64,000 nt of DNA from Amblyomma americanum (lineage: Eukaryota > Arthropoda > Arachnida > Ixodida > Ixodidae): NCBI RefSeq assembly GCF_052857255.1, contig NC_135505.1, positions 57,469,368-57,533,367 of the forward strand, written 5' to 3'. The translations under genes were made by a program, and so were the position numbers. Numbering within the stretch: position 1 is the stretch's first letter; each line of letters begins with the position of its first letter. Below the pieces are notes generated by a model, which did not search any database, was not told the DNA's origin, and was given only the letters and a program-made list of their open reading frames with translations. Positions 44,440 to 56,400 of the stretch are shown piece after piece.

Positions 44440-44960
44440 CTTTTTTAAAAATGTTCGCTTGAAGGGCCACAGAAAGGGTGTTTGAAATTTGATTTAAAAT
44501 GCTTGCATTATATAGAGTACAAGCCACCGAGCGTCCGTGGCGCGTACGAGATCTCAAAAGTGAGCGGGAAATTTACCATACATCTTTAAAAATTTCCGAT
44601 TTCGCACCTCGCGGTGACGCGCAGTGCCGGGCTTTCGCGCGAAAATCTGGCATACGATGTCACGTCGTGCAGGTGACGTCACAGCCGGGAGTTATCATTG
44701 GTTCACAGCGCCAAACTCTTTCAGACGTCACGCGCTTCCGCGGCCGCGGCCACTCCGCGCGCGCGGCAGCCGGCGTAGGTAGGGGAGGAGCCGAGTGAGT
44801 GGGGCCGTCGGAGGAGCGCCGCCGTTTTGGAGTGCGAGAGTAAAAGGCGCGAAGACACGGAAGTTCAAATTTGGTCTGCATACAACTCAGCTTCCACAAA
44901 ACGCATTAGAATAATTCTTGCTGGGGGATAATTATAAACTGTCGTCTCTTGATATCAGAT
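44440..44960. repeat. CpG-rich repeat, MITE-like
   Basis: Sharp rise in GC and CpG between about 44510 and 44860, with palindromic words such as 'ccgcggccgcgg' (44739-44750), inside AT-rich DNA. The start 'gaagggccacagaaaggg' is similar in style to the terminus of the TTAA element ('aaagagacactgaagag'). Possibly a related non-autonomous element, or a CpG island of a gene outside this window. Ends not defined. Confidence 0.35.
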
Positions 44961-45384
44961 ACGTATCACACCTTTTTTGGGACCCCTTTTCTGGGTCCCC
45001 CTTGCTGTAGAGGCGTTCGGCTTGCACAGCGGAACTCAGCTGTAAGCATTGCGATCCATCCACACTTTTAATACTATTGAAATCTTCTTTATCAGTTCAG
45101 AGCACGATGACCGCAGCCCCAGATCATCAAAACTCGTGGAAGACGCGCCCACAACATGCCGCTGTCAACCAAACCCAGGCGAACAATACAATCTGTTACA
45201 ATACAATACTATGCAATATTTATTCTGCACAATCAAAAACACAATGTATGTATTAGGTGTGCCAAAGCCTGAGAGGGCTTGACTAGCAATGCCTGGTAGT
45301 CAGAAAACAAGAAAATACAGAAAAATGTTACTGAAGTTTGCAGTATGGAAGAGAAATGTATAAAGATGATTAGAAATAAATTAA
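44961..45384. other. no gene recognised
   Basis: A short stem 'gggacccc...gggtcccc' lies at 44978-44999. The rest may be 3' UTR of the minus-strand CR1. No gene. Confidence 0.45.
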
Positions 45385-46751
45385 GCACTTCTTAACAGTC
45401 TTTTTATGTCTTGTTTTGTGTTCGCTTTAAAAACAGGCGCTTTCAATTTGTTAAATATTGCGGGCACATGATATCATCCCGTTCGTTTTTCACATTTTGT
45501 TAAAGCCTTGGGGGGATTATGAAAGGATCCTTTTGTCTTAGGCAACGGGTTGGTGTGTATAGTGTTTTAAAATCATTCTTCCAAAAGTGATTAATCGTAA
45601 CAGTTTCCACCACAAGAGACGTACAGGAGGGCATATTCAAAAGCTTAACACATGTTTGTCTTTCTTAGGGAATAAATCATGTACCATTGACAACAGCAAG
45701 GAACGTAATATAGAATTAACTCTTAAGCTCCATCTGAGGGTGCAGTGACCATACACAATCAAACCATAACGCATTATGCTGTAAAATTAGGCATGAACAA
45801 TTGGTTTTTTTCGTACAGAAAATGGCATAAGGCATCAGATATTGTACAACATGCAAGAAACCGCGTGCACATTTTTACAGTAGTGGGACAAATGTGAATT
45901 CCATAAAATATCACTGTTAAAAAACAACGTAAGATATTTAACAGAAGATGCATATTGAATAGGTGGACAAGTGCATATATTACAGCCAGATGTGAGTAAG
46001 AATAATAGTTTCATTTTCAGAATTTTTTTCATCAGATTATGGAAGCACACAAGTCGCGTTTTAGTAGGATTAATGCTGATTAGATAAGTCGCAAACAAGT
46101 CCATGGCTCTGGTTATATTATTCTGTAATGAGCTAAGTGCATCATAGTAATTAGTTTGACAAGATACAGGTACCGTGTCATCGGCGTATTGATACACATA
46201 ATCATCTACTTCATTGGACAGATCGTTCACATAAATGTTAAAGAGCAGGAGGCTTGATATACAGCCCTGGAGGACTCCTGAATGAATACAAGCAAAATCA
46301 CTGAATTTGTTTCCCACTTTTACACACTGTCGTCTATCCTGCAGAAAGTTAGATATGTTCAAACGTGATCCACGAAGGCCGAGCAGAGACAATGTTTGTA
46401 GTAGAATGTCGTGACAGACGCTCTCAAATGCCTTAGAGGCATCCAAAAAGAGAGCACATGGTACAAGACTGCGATCTAAGATTAAATTTAGCAGAGCAGA
46501 GAAAGCTTCTAACAGTGTTTGGGTACCTCTCTCCTGTATAAATCCGTACTGATTTGACGATAATACATTATAATTATCTGGAAAGTGTGTTATTGTATGA
46601 GCCATTTGTTTTTCTAGTATTTGAGCAATAGAGGGAATTACCGAGATAGGCCTGTAATTTTCTATACTATTGCGTGCACCTTGCTTATGAAGTGTAACTA
46701 CAATAGCGGGTTTCATTTATATTGGGATCACGCCCGTATCCAGAATGCAGT
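45385..46751 (-). pseudogene. CR1-type LINE reverse transcriptase
   Basis: A frame of 293 codons (46716-45835) with the full RT core: 'NYRPISVIPSIAQILEKQMA', 'SSNQYGFIQERGTQTLLEAF', 'CALFLDASKAFESVCHDILL' (first catalytic Asp), 'GVLQGCISSLLLFNIYVNDL' and catalytic box 'YQYADDTVPVSC'. After the stop, C-terminal pieces such as 'LRVNSILRSLLLSMVHDLF' (about 45740-45690) continue toward 45385. The N-terminal side is interrupted at 46751 by a solo LTR and continues at 48070-48216 and 57948-58797. The block order and wording suit CR1-type LINEs. Confidence 0.8.
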
Positions 46752-48069
46752 TGTCACAAAATTCGGCGTATGTTCGAAACAAACCGGCGCGTGCGCCTTA
46801 GCAATCGCGCCCGCGCGCGGGCAAGTGAAACAAAAAAAAAAAAACAGCGGGGAAGAACCCCCGGGAGCACACGGTGCTTTTCCCTCAGCCCGCCGTCGGG
46901 ACGCGAAAGTAAACTTAGACACGCGCGGCGTAGATTCTTCTCGAATGTTGAAGTTTTTGCTTGTTGTCGACGGAAAGAGGGTTGCCTTTCGCGCCAATGG
47001 ATACCCATACACCCCCCCCCCCCCTTTCGCTCCGGCACCGATGACTCAGCGTGCCGCGAATGACCTAGATTGTTCTAGAAGGTGGTTTCCGCCCTCTACC
47101 AATGGGGTCGCGCGCCCGGCGCAAGAAGGAGAAGGTGGTTGTGCGGTTAAAGCTGCGTGTATGAGCGCGCCTGCCTTGGCGCGAAGAACAGACGCGGTCC
47201 GCGCGTATAAATGAGGGGCTGCAACCGCCGTCTGTTAGCTGGCGAATGTCCGGACCCCGTAGAGTATCTGTTACGGGTCCAATTGGACTTACTTTTGGAA
47301 ATGTGGCGGAGAGTTTGAAGGATGCTTCACTCCCGCCATCGGTTGGCCCGGTATTGCACTACCTCCGGGATCGGGCTTGTCTTTAGCGCGTCTTTACTAT
47401 CCTGTCTTTCTATCCCATCTTTCAACGTGGTAGCGATTGTGGCTCGGCTAGAGCCAGTGAGCAGGCCTGTGCACTTTCCTTTTCTTTCTTCCTGGCAATA
47501 ACAGTCTGGTAGCCCGAGCCGCCGTTCAAGCTTTTGAGAAGCGCGCCCGCTCGACTCCCGGAAGAACACCACTCGCCCAGCCACGAACCAGCGAGACAAC
47601 GTGCGCCAGTCTGCGGATCGGCCCCGTCGTGCTCCTTAGGTCGTCAGACTGTCGCAGTGCTCGGTGAACAAATTGTGTTTTGTTTATTTGTCTCTCCGTG
47701 TGCTAGTGCACTGTAGGTGCAAAGAGTTTGTTGAATTGTATCTCTCTGAAGTGTTACTTTGCACGCGTTGCATGGTATTTGTGAATCACTTTGTATGTAC
47801 TCGTACAAGTGATGTGAAATCCTTTGTATCGTCTCTTCGCTGTATAAACTTTGTTTTGTTTTGTGAACATTTGGCTCCGACCCATTCTCTGGCTTGCGAC
47901 CGGCGAAAGCTGGGCACCAAACGACCAACCCCCTTACCACTTGGTAGCTGGTCTCCGGCAGAGCTTGCCACGCCGAGTCGAGGGCATCTCCTCTGTGACC
48001 GAGGCCGCTACCCCCACACGCTCTAGGGGTGTCTGGGAGTGGACGAAAAAGTGCGCGAAGTGGTGACAA
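46752..48069. mobile_element. solo LTR of about 1.3 kb
   Basis: Starts TGTCACAAAATTCGG and ends GTGGTGACAA. CAGT stands on both sides (46748-46751 and 48070-48073). The CR1 reading frame runs across when the segment is left out ('KLSVVN' then 'CILDTGVIP'). It has a TATAAA box at 47206-47211, a C-run at 47011-47024 and a GC-rich first half. No internal element sequence is present, so it is a solo LTR left by recombination between two LTRs. Its orientation is plus if the TATA box is used. The segment 47242-47506 is also found as a free retroposed copy at 18248-18543. Confidence 0.75.
47206..47211 (+). promoter_or_regulatory. TATA box in the solo LTR
   Basis: TATAAA in a GC-rich setting ('cgcgcgtataaatgagg'). 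The expected start of transcription about 30 bases on (near 47236-47242) coincides with the first base shared with the retroposed copy at 18248. Confidence 0.6.
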
Positions 48070-48216
48070 CAGTTCACAACAGAGAGTTTCACATGTTTAA
48101 TAGCGTCAAAGTTTCTTTGGAGCTCATTGACTGATATCTTGTCAAAGCCAGGCGATTTGTTCTTAAGGTTAAACACAATAGACATGAGTTCGTCAAGTCA
48201 GAGTAAAGGAAGATAT
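48070..48216 (-). pseudogene. CR1 LINE, short middle segment
   Basis: Minus-strand reading 'LMSIVFNLKNKSPGFDKISV' and 'NFDAIKHVKLSVVN', the first RT block (SPGFD). It lies between two insertions. ATAT at 48213-48216 is one half of the target duplication of the Mag-like gypsy. Confidence 0.8.
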
Positions 48217-48370
48217 TGATACGTGGCGGCTAGAAGCAGGAATAGAAGGAGCAGAGGTAACCTGCTACGCAAGGAACCGATGGCTTGGAGTAGACTCTCA
48301 GCACACAAGCGCGCACCTCAGCGTCGTCTTCGTTACCAACCACTTCGTCGTCCTCCCAGCGTCCGTAGCA
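48217..48370 (-). mobile_element. 3' LTR of the Mag-like gypsy (154 bp)
   Basis: On the minus strand runs TGCTACGGACG to CCACGTATCA. It is preceded (to its right, 48371-48383) by a purine run 'gcgagggggggtca', the likely polypurine tract. The left flank is ATAT, repeated at 57948-57951 beyond the other LTR. Confidence 0.9.
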
Positions 48371-48409
48371 TGACCCCCCCTCGCGGCAAAAGCGCCGTCC
48401 CGGTGCGCA

Positions 48410-49769
48410 CTACACAGGCCAGCTAGACGGCGAGTTGTAAGGTTTGAGGCGGGACACATGGACGATGTCGGTGCGGGGTGCAGCGGCCGGAGATGGCGGA
48501 TGTAGCGGGGTGATCTCGTACGTCACCGCGGTCACCGGACGTACGACGCGATAAGGGCCTGTATATCGGGGAAGCAGTTTTTCACAAAGGCCCACACGGC
48601 GGGAAGGGATCCAGAGTAACACAAGGGAGCCAGGAGAGTAGGTGACTTCACGACGGCGACAGTCATGACGTCGTTTCTGATTGACTTGGGAGGCCGACAG
48701 CCGCTGGCGGGCGACAAGACGGGCAGCGTCGGCGCGAGCGATGGCGTCCCGAGCGTAAGGACTCGTGGAGGCGGTGGCGGGCAGTAAGTACACTGTCGAA
48801 GGGCAGCAAAGGATCGCGGCCAAAGAGAAGGTAAAAAGGGGAGAAACCGGCTGTATCGTGACGCGTAGAATTGTAGGCGAATGCAACAAATGGGAGGCTA
48901 ATATCCCAGTCGCGGTGATGGTCGGAGACGTACATGGAAATCATGTAGGTGAGGGTACGGTTCAGACGTTCAGTGAGGCCGTTCGTCTGCGGATGGTAGG
49001 CCGTGGCGAATTGATGACGGACGGAGCAGGAGCGGAGGAGTTCGGCGACCACTTTGGAAAGAAAGCAGCGACCGCGATCGGTGAGCAGGTGACGGGGACC
49101 ACCGTGGTGGAGTATGACGTCGTGCAGGAGAAAGTCAGCGACATCAGTTGCGCAGCTGGTTGGGATCGCTCGAGTAATAGCGTAGCGCGTGGAGTAGTCC
49201 GTCGCGACCGCGATCCATTTGTTTCCCATAGCAGACACCGGAAAAGGGCCGAGCAGGTCGAGGCCGACACGGGAAAACGGGTCTACGGGGATGGGAATCG
49301 GCTGAAGGTGCCCGGGAGGGAGAACTGAGGGCGTCTTCCGCCGTTGGCACAGTTCGCAAGCGGCCACATAACGGCGGACAGAACGGTATAGACCGGGCCA
49401 AAAGAAGCGGCGGCGCACGCTGTCGTAGGTGCGGGAGACTCCAGGATGACCGGCCGTGGGAACGTCATGAAGCTGTTCAAGGACGCTGCTGCGCAGGTGT
49501 TGAGGGACCACGAGCAAGAGGTCAGCGCCGTCAGGCCGCATATTGCGCCGGTAGAGGACGTTCTCATGGAGCACAAACGGGGCGAGGGACGCATCACAGC
49601 GGTTGGCAGTGAGGCGGTCGATGAGGGAACGTAGCGACGAATCCAAGCGCTGTCCTTGCGCAATGTTGCGGAAGGCCGAGATGGATAAGACGCAGGGGTC
49701 AGCCTCGCATTCGTTTGAGGAAGGCGGATCGACAGGGTAACGGGACAAGCAATCCGCGTCCTGGTGCAA
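48410..49769 (-). pseudogene. Mag-like gypsy integrase, one frameshift
   Basis: A frame of 368 codons (49769-48663) holds the end of RNase H ('HQDADCLSRYPVDPP'), the HHCC zinc finger 'LHDVPTAGHPGVSRTYDSV' with 'YVAACELCQRRK', and the DDE core: 'RVGLDLLGPFPVSAMGNKW', 'GPRHLLTDRGRCFLSKVV' and 'NGLTERLNRTLTYM'. After a frame change near 48700-48770 the C-terminal domain continues to 48410 ('LPRYTGPYRVVRPVTAVTYE', 'RTDIVHVSRLKP'). Integrase inserts the cDNA into the genome. Only this shift and two upstream stops separate it from an intact pol. Confidence 0.9.
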
Positions 49770-49802
49770 GCGGCCGGACGTGTGGACGACACAAAATGTG
49801 TA

Positions 49803-50744
49803 CTATTGAAGGCGAAGAGCCCAGCGCCCCAGCCGGCCAGTAGGGTCTTTGAGCGAAGAAAGCCAGCCTAAGGCGTGGTGATCCGTGATAACAGAGAAAG
49901 GGTGCCCAAACAAGTAAGGGCGGAATTTTGCAATAGCCCAAACCAGAGTGAGGCATTCCCGCTCGATGATAGAATAGTTGCGCTCTGACACAGAAAGGAG
50001 ACGGCTGGCGTACGCAATAACGCGAAGCTTGTTGCGTTGCCGCTGAGCAAGTAGGGCACTAATGCCATGGCCGCTCGCATCGGTGCGAAGTTCCGTAGGG
50101 GCTGAAGGATGAAAGTGCGCCAGCACAGGTGGAGCAGTTAGGGCACTGATAAGGGCTCTGAAGGCGTCAGCTTGGGGGGGTCCCCAAGAGAACGGGATGT
50201 CCTTCTTGAGGAGCGTGGTAAGAGTTCGGGCTATTTCCGCAAAGTTCTGGATGAACCGGCGGAAATAGGAACATAGACCGAGAAAGCTGCGCACATCACC
50301 GGAGGAGCGCGGAGTAGGAAATGAACGCACGGCGCGGACTTTGTAGGGGTCGGGTTGGATCCCAGCAGAATCGACCAAGTGGCCAAGGACCTTGAGCTGA
50401 CGGCGGCCGAAGGTACATTTCTTCGAGTTCAGCTGAAGACCAGCTCGGCGGAAGACGGCAAGGATGGCTGAAAGGCTATGCAGGTGGCTTTGGAATGTGG
50501 ACGAAAAAACAATCACGTCATCTAAGTAGCAGAGACATGTCGTCCACTTAAAACCGCGCAGGAGGGAGTCCATCATGCGCTCGAAGGTCGCAGGGGCACT
50601 GCACAGGCCGAAAGGCATGACTTTAAATTGGTACTGGCCGTCCGGGGTGACAAAGGCGGTTTTCTCCCGATCCCGTTCATCGACAGCGATCTGCCAGTAC
50701 CCTGAGCGAAGATCGATGGAGGAAAAGTAACTGGCGCCGTGCAA
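49803..50744 (-). pseudogene. Mag-like gypsy reverse transcriptase-RNase H
   Basis: Open for 313 codons: '[19 protein letters not shown]' (motif A), '[20 protein letters not shown]', catalytic box '[19 protein letters not shown]', connection '[20 protein letters not shown]', then RNase H '[20 protein letters not shown]', '[20 protein letters not shown]' and '[20 protein letters not shown]'. It is bounded by single stop codons on both sides: before '[13 protein letters not shown]' at about 50772 and after 'RWALRLQ' at 49803. The reading frame is otherwise continuous with its neighbours. Reverse-transcribes element RNA. Confidence 0.92.
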
Positions 50745-50771
50745 GCAGTCGAGAGCGTCGTCAATTCGGGG

Positions 50772-51884
50772 CTAAGGGTAGACGTCTTTGTTTGTGACGG
50801 CATTCAGATGGCGGTAATCGACGCAGAATCGCCAGGTTTGATCTTTCTTTTTAACAAGCACGACAGGGGACGCCCAAGGACTACTCGAAGGCTCGATGAT
50901 GTTGCGAGCCAGCATCTTGTCCACCTCTGCCTGAATAACACGGCGCTCTGCGAGGGAGACCCTATAGGGCCGTCCGTGGATAGGGCGGGCTTCACCGGTG
51001 TCAATGTGGTGGGCGACAACAGAGGTTTGACCGAAGGGACGGTCCCCAAAGTCAAAAATATCACTGTAGGAGGACAAAAGGCTGTCAAGAGCTGTAGAAT
51101 CTGCAGAGGGCAGATCGGCCGCGATCATCTGGGAAATAGAGTCCTCACGGGAGGGTTGCGATGTAGGGACATTGGAGACGGCAGTCGTTGGTTCAGGAGC
51201 CAGGACAGAAACTGTGCAATCGGTCAATGGGGACAGATCAGCAAGGGAAATGCCGGTCGGAAGTACCTGAGGGGACAGGCTGAAGTTGAGGACAGGGAGG
51301 CAGGTGAAGTTGTTGGTGATGTGGACAATGGTGTGGGGAAAGAGGACATTACGATTCAGAATCACAGCGGTGATAGGGCAGGTGACGTAGTCTCCATCAG
51401 GGACGGGAGGAGAAGGCGACAGAGGGACGTAGAAAGCAGTTTGTGGCGGGAGACGAGCAAACTCGGTGGATTGAAGGCGAGATGAGCTGGTGGAGTCTTC
51501 ATTGCACAGGGGCAGATCCAATCGAAGAAGGCCTGAGGAACAGTCAATAAGAGCTGAATGGGCGGCTAAAAAGTCAAGGCCAAGGATTATGTCCTGAGGG
51601 CACCAGGTCAGGACGGTGAACAGAACGGGTATATGACGCCCGGCAATGCTGACTCTCGCAGTGCACATTCCAATCACGGCAGCGGGGCTGCCATCGGCGA
51701 CGTGAACCGTGGACATGGCGGCAGGCGTTAAAACTTTCTTCAGACGGCGGCGCAAAGAAGAGCTCAGGACAGACACTTGGGCGCCAGTATCAATGAGGGC
51801 AAGGACCGGGACACCATCCACGTGAACATTCAAGAGATTACGTTGGGCAGCGGGGGTCAAGAGAGGATTTTCAGGCCGGGTCAA
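50772..51884 (-). pseudogene. Mag-like gypsy protease and start of RT
   Basis: Open for 370 codons. Protease: '[20 protein letters not shown]' (about residues 27-46), '[20 protein letters not shown]' and '[19 protein letters not shown]'. A long linker follows, then RT blocks '[20 protein letters not shown]', '[20 protein letters not shown]' and '[20 protein letters not shown]', followed by a stop. Gag ends only 32 bases upstream, at 51917, so pol is probably reached by a frame change or re-initiation. Compare the broken copies at 12370-12790 and 21908-22301. Confidence 0.9.
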
Positions 51885-51916
51885 TGATGCAGCGTCACCT
51901 CCGGGGGCTGCATCGG

Positions 51917-53152
51917 CTAGTTTTCCGAGAAATGGCGGGAGGTCGAAGGAGAAGGGCTGCGGCGTGTGGGAGGAGAACGGGAGCGGCGGCCTAATGGGGA
52001 AGGTGAGCGGCTGGACCCACGAGCGTGCGGAGCGGGTTCGTCAGGGAGCGGATCGGGTCGTGGTGTGAAGCGGTGCGGGCCGTAGTCGTTGCGGCGGTTT
52101 ATGAAGGAGTAGGGGCGAGGTGGCGGGGACCAACGGCTGCGGCAGTGACGGGAGATGTGTCCGACGCGATAGCAGGTAAAACAGATCGGCCTGTCATCAG
52201 AGGTACGCCATTCGGCAGGATTGCGATATCGGTACCGAGGCGAGAAGCTGCGACTGTAAGTGGCAGCTGCGATCACTGGAGGGTCCGGGCTGGCATGAGC
52301 GTTGGCCACGACGCCAGGAGAAGGGACGGCCAAGTTCGCAACCTCCTGGCGAACGACGGCTTGGATGAGGGCCAAGGTGTTGTCCGGCAGTGGCAAGGAA
52401 GAAACAGCGGGCGTCATCGCCTCCAGTTCGCGGCGCACGATACGGGTTATGTTAGCCGAGTCGGAAGGCTGCCGCAGTGTTGGCAGATCTTCACAGGAGG
52501 AGCTAGCAGCAGTGTTCGGCAGCCGGTCAAAACGGTGAGAAATGTGCCGGTGTTTGGCTTGCTCGAAACGGCGGCACACCTCAAGAACAGAAGCGACCGT
52601 GGAACAGTCTTTGCATAGAAGCAGATTAAAGGCATCGTCGGCAATGCCTTTCAGTATGTGGCCAACTCGATCTGCTTCGGACATGTCTTTATCAACTTTA
52701 GGGCACAAGGCGAGGACGTCTTGTATGTAGGCTATGTATGGCTCGGATGAAGTTTGGGCGCGAGACGCGAGTGCCTTCTTGGCGGCGAGTTGGCGGCCGA
52801 TGGGTTTTCCGAAGAGGTCGCGGAGCTTCTGCTTGCATATGTCCCATGAGGTCAAGTCATCTTCGTGGGTTTCGAACCACACTCTCGCGGTGCCGGTCAG
52901 GTAAAATATCACATTAGCGAGCATCAGCGTTGGATCCCACCTGTTGTGCGTGCTGACGCGTTCGTAAAGGGCCAGCCAGTCGTCCACATCAACGTCGTCT
53001 GTGCCGCAGAAGGTGCCCGGTTCGCGGTGGTGGGCGACGACAACCGCTGGCGGTGTTGACGGAGAGGGAGATGGCTCGGACTCGGTAGACATGTTGGCGA
53101 GACGGCGGCCACGACGGAGAGCCAGCTTGAGGTCGGGGATCGAATTTAGCAA
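51917..53152 (-). CDS. Mag-like gypsy Gag, open
   Basis: 411 codons, uninterrupted. The first ATG lies 12 bases from the LTR and overlaps the primer-binding region, so the Met at codon 21 ('[15 protein letters not shown]', starting at 53092) is the likelier start. Capsid-like region about residues 55-210: '[20 protein letters not shown]', '[20 protein letters not shown]' and '[20 protein letters not shown]'. One zinc knuckle, '[14 protein letters not shown]' (324-337), is complete. The C-terminus is rich in Arg, Ser and Pro. Gag binds RNA and builds the cytoplasmic particle. The pol of the same element is broken, so it could at most act for other copies. Confidence 0.85.
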   Translation of the reverse strand: MLNSIPDLKLALRRGRRLANMSTESEPSPSPSTPPAVVVAHHREPGTFCGTDDVDVDDWLALYERVSTHNRWDPTLMLANVIFYLTGTARVWFETHEDDLTSWDICKQKLRDLFGKPIGRQLAAKKALASRAQTSSEPYIAYIQDVLALCPKVDKDMSEADRVGHILKGIADDAFNLLLCKDCSTVASVLEVCRRFEQAKHRHISHRFDRLPNTAASSSCEDLPTLRQPSDSANITRIVRRELEAMTPAVSSLPLPDNTLALIQAVVRQEVANLAVPSPGVVANAHASPDPPVIAAATYSRSFSPRYRYRNPAEWRTSDDRPICFTCYRVGHISRHCRSRWSPPPRPYSFINRRNDYGPHRFTPRPDPLPDEPAPHARGSSRSPSPLGRRSRSPPTRRSPSPSTSRHFSEN

Positions 53153-53163
53153 CCTCCACCAAA

Positions 53164-53208
53164 TGATACGTGGCGGCTAGAAGCAGCAGTAGAAAGAGCA
53201 GAGGTAAC
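53164..53208 (-). mobile_element. 5' LTR of the Mag-like gypsy, first part
   Basis: Matches 48217-48261 of the 3' LTR. Cut after 'gaggtaac' by the young gypsy; resumes at 57740. Adjacent on the gag side is a primer-binding site containing TGGTGGAGGT (minus strand), as in copy B. Confidence 0.9.
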
Positions 53209-53425
53209 TGTGGTATTGTATTCTGTAGTTATGTTTGTATAAACTAGGTGGCGCTAGACATGCGCCCTATCTGGTCAGCTGACTCGCACATCTGTATATA
53301 TATTCATCATTGAACTGGAATAAAAGGGAGTTGGTCGAAGTTGTACGTGGCGGGTGCTTGACGTGGTGGTGCTCCGGCTGCTCCGGGCAGTCGGACCGGG
53401 CAGTTCCCCAACGGTACGGGATACA
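53209..53425 (+). mobile_element. 5' LTR of the young gypsy (217 bp)
   Basis: TGTGGTATTG to GGGATACA. A possible TATA box TATAAA is at 53238-53243 and a polyadenylation signal AATAAA at 53319-53324. TGGCGACGAG at 53429-53438 is the probable primer-binding site. GTAAC at 53204-53208 is repeated at 57740-57744 as a 5-bp target duplication; three bases (ACA) between the right LTR and the duplication remain unexplained. Confidence 0.95.
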
Positions 53426-53464
53426 AGTTGGCGACGAGTGGTGAAGTAACCGAACGCGGAAGCA

Positions 53465-56400
53465 ATGAGCCTGCATCAACCGCCCGAGTTCCTGCCGACG
53501 CCCGGGAAGCCCGCCATTCCTTGGACGCAGTGGCACCGCCTTTTCAAGAACTATCTCCTGGCGTCCGGGAGCGACGCTCACCCACCTGCGCGCCGTAAAG
53601 CTTTGCTGCTACACTGTTTGGGTGTGGAAGGCCAACGCTTGTACTACGCGTTGCCGGAGGAGAAATCGTCGACGCCGCCTACAGAAGGAAAGGAAGGAAG
53701 CGGTACGAGCGACGAGTACGATGCAGCGGTGGCTACGTTGGACGCTTACTTCACTTCTAAAACGAACGTCGTCGTGGAGCGGCATCGGTTCGGACAACGC
53801 ACCCAACTGCCCGGGGAGACTGCAACAGCGTTCGTCACGGCGTTGCGTGAGCTGGCATTAAGTTGCGACTTCGGTAAGCAGGCTGACGATTTTATTCGTG
53901 ACCAACTTGTAGCGAAAACGTGCAACCCTGTTCTTCGGGAACGCTTACTGCTTGAAGGCACTTCGCTGACTCTTGAACGCGCACTGGCTATTGCAAACAG
54001 TATCGAAGAAGCCACGAAATACTCACTTGAGCTGCAGTCATCGGCTGCGAGCGTTCAAAAGGTCGAAAAACATCGGATGCCATGCCGCTCAGAAACGCAG
54101 TTACCGCGTTCACAGCAGCCGAAGTCCTGTTTCCGTTGCGGGTCTTCAGGGCATCTTGCAGATTCCAAGACATGCAAGGCGCGGGGTAAAACTTGCAGCA
54201 AATGTGGCAAACGAGGACATTTTCAGCGTGTCTGTAGAAGCGGCATGCCTGACGAAAGGGCCCTTGCTGTCCGAGAAGTCGACACCTGCAGTGCATCCGG
54301 CGATCTCAACGTGTTGCTTCTCGACCGGCAGTGCAAAGGAGGGATACACACAGAAGTCTTCGTACAAGATGTTCCTATACGTTTCCTCGTAGACACGGGT
54401 TCTGCTGTCTCCATTCTGTCGAACGCCACGTATTCAAGGTTGAAACGCTTCCCTTTGCAGCCAACATCAGCGTCACTCTACGATTTCTCTCGCCGCAGAA
54501 TAACCATCGAGGGGTGTTTCACGGCGCCAGTCATCTTCCAGGATCGGCAGGCCGACATTCTCTTCTACGTCGTCAAGGACGGTACTGACATTCTCGGCAT
54601 CGACGCTGTCGAAACGCTGCGTCTGCAAATCAACGGTACGTCATTGCAATGCACCCATATTACGCAAGCGCCAGAAGGCCTTGACCGTGAACTGTTTTGC
54701 CAGTTTCCGCACTTGTTTGATGGCAAGTTAGGGCTTGCAACAAATTTTGTCCATAAGGTCAAGATAAGAGAAGGAATCACGCCTGTTGTTGCTAAGTTGC
54801 GGCGTTTGCCATTTTCAATGCGAGACCAAGTACGCGAAGAGCTGCAGCGCCTTGAGCAGGAAGATGTCATAGAAAAGATTGACACGTCTGAATGGGTGTC
54901 TCCAATCGTAGTAGTAGCAAAGAAAAACGGCAAGATAAGAATTTTTGTCGATCTGCGCGAACCAAACAAAGCGATTGTCGTTGACAAATTTCCACTGCCG
55001 CACACGGAAGAAATATTGCACAAACTTCATGGCGCAAATTACTTTTCAAAGATTGATTTAGCAGCTGCATATCACCAAGTTCTGCTAAGCCCTGAAAGCA
55101 GGGAACTGACTACCTTCATAACCGATAGTGGACTGTACAGATTCAAGCGCGTCTGTTTCGGTCTTGCATCAGCACCGTCTGCGTTTCAGAAAATGATGGC
55201 CACTATTTTGCAGAACTGCAAAAACACTTTGTGCTACATAGATGATGTCATTGTGTACGGAAGCACACGTGAAGAGCACTTCAAGAATTTGAAACAAGTT
55301 CTGCACTTGATTGCAAAGGCTGGATTGAAGTTGAATGACAAATGCATTTTTAATGTGCAAGAAGTCGACTTCCTTGGTCACAGGATCAGTCACAAGGGAA
55401 TACGCCCTTTACAAAGTAACATTGACGCCATCAAGGCTGTGCCAGCCCCAACAAATGTCGGTACTCTGCGCTCATTCTTGGGCATGGTAGGCTACTACGC
55501 CAAATTTATACCTGACTATGCGGTGGTTGTCGAGCCTCTTCGAGAGTTGCTACGTAAGAATGCCACATTCACATGGAACCCTGCAAGACAAGCTTGTTTC
55601 GATCAACTGAAATGTTCCCTGGCCACAAGATGTTTACAGCTATTTGATCCTGCGGGTGACATTATTGTCACTACGGATGCCTCATCCATTGGCTTGGGAG
55701 CAGTGTTGCAACAGACAAGGAATGATGAACTGGTGACGATTGCTTTTGCTTCTCGCAGGCTTACTTCACAGGAACAGAAGTATTCTGTAGGGGAATTGGA
55801 AGCCCTTGCTTGCTTGTGGTTATGCGAATATTGGAGAGTGTACCTTTGGGGTCGTTCATTCATATTACGCACCGATCACCAGGCTCTGGTCACACTCCTT
55901 AGTACAAAGGGAGTAGGTCGCCGACCGTTCCGGATTGCGAGGTGGCACGCCAGGCTGTTGGCATACAACTTCACGATTGAATTTCACAAGGGTGACAAGA
56001 ATACTGTTGCTGATGCTCTTTCAAGGATGCCCCTTCCAGGTCGTGTGGAGGAAGAGGAAGAAGAGACTGTTTGTGTTGTCTCAACATGCATTACTCATGA
56101 AGAGTTTGTCATTGAAACGATGCAGGACCCGTTGCTGCAGCAGGTTATAAAGTGGGTGACATCGGCATGGCCCGCAGTGAAGATGTTGCCTGCCGAAGCA
56201 GTTCCGTTCTACCGGGTGCAAACTGAGCTCTCACTCGTTGGAGACCTCCTGCTTCGTGGTGACAAATTTGTAGTACCTTCGTCCCTCGTAGCACGGCTTC
56301 TTGACGCAGCCCACGAGTCTCATCCGGGAATAACGAGGACAAAGCAGCGACTACGTGAGCAATACTGGTGGCCTGCTATGTGCAAGCAAGTAGAACAATT

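Noticed and set aside
46621..47214. 197-codon plus-strand frame across a LINE and LTR border
   Set aside because: It crosses an insertion junction and GC-rich LTR sequence, so it cannot be an old gene; no motif.
48765..49328. 187-codon plus-strand frame opposite the gypsy integrase
   Set aside because: Antisense shadow of a well-supported minus-strand integrase.
50739..51485. 248-codon plus-strand frame opposite gypsy protease
   Set aside because: Antisense shadow; the minus strand has clear protease and RT motifs.
52025..52618. 197-codon plus-strand frame opposite gypsy gag
   Set aside because: Antisense shadow of an intact Gag frame with a complete zinc knuckle.
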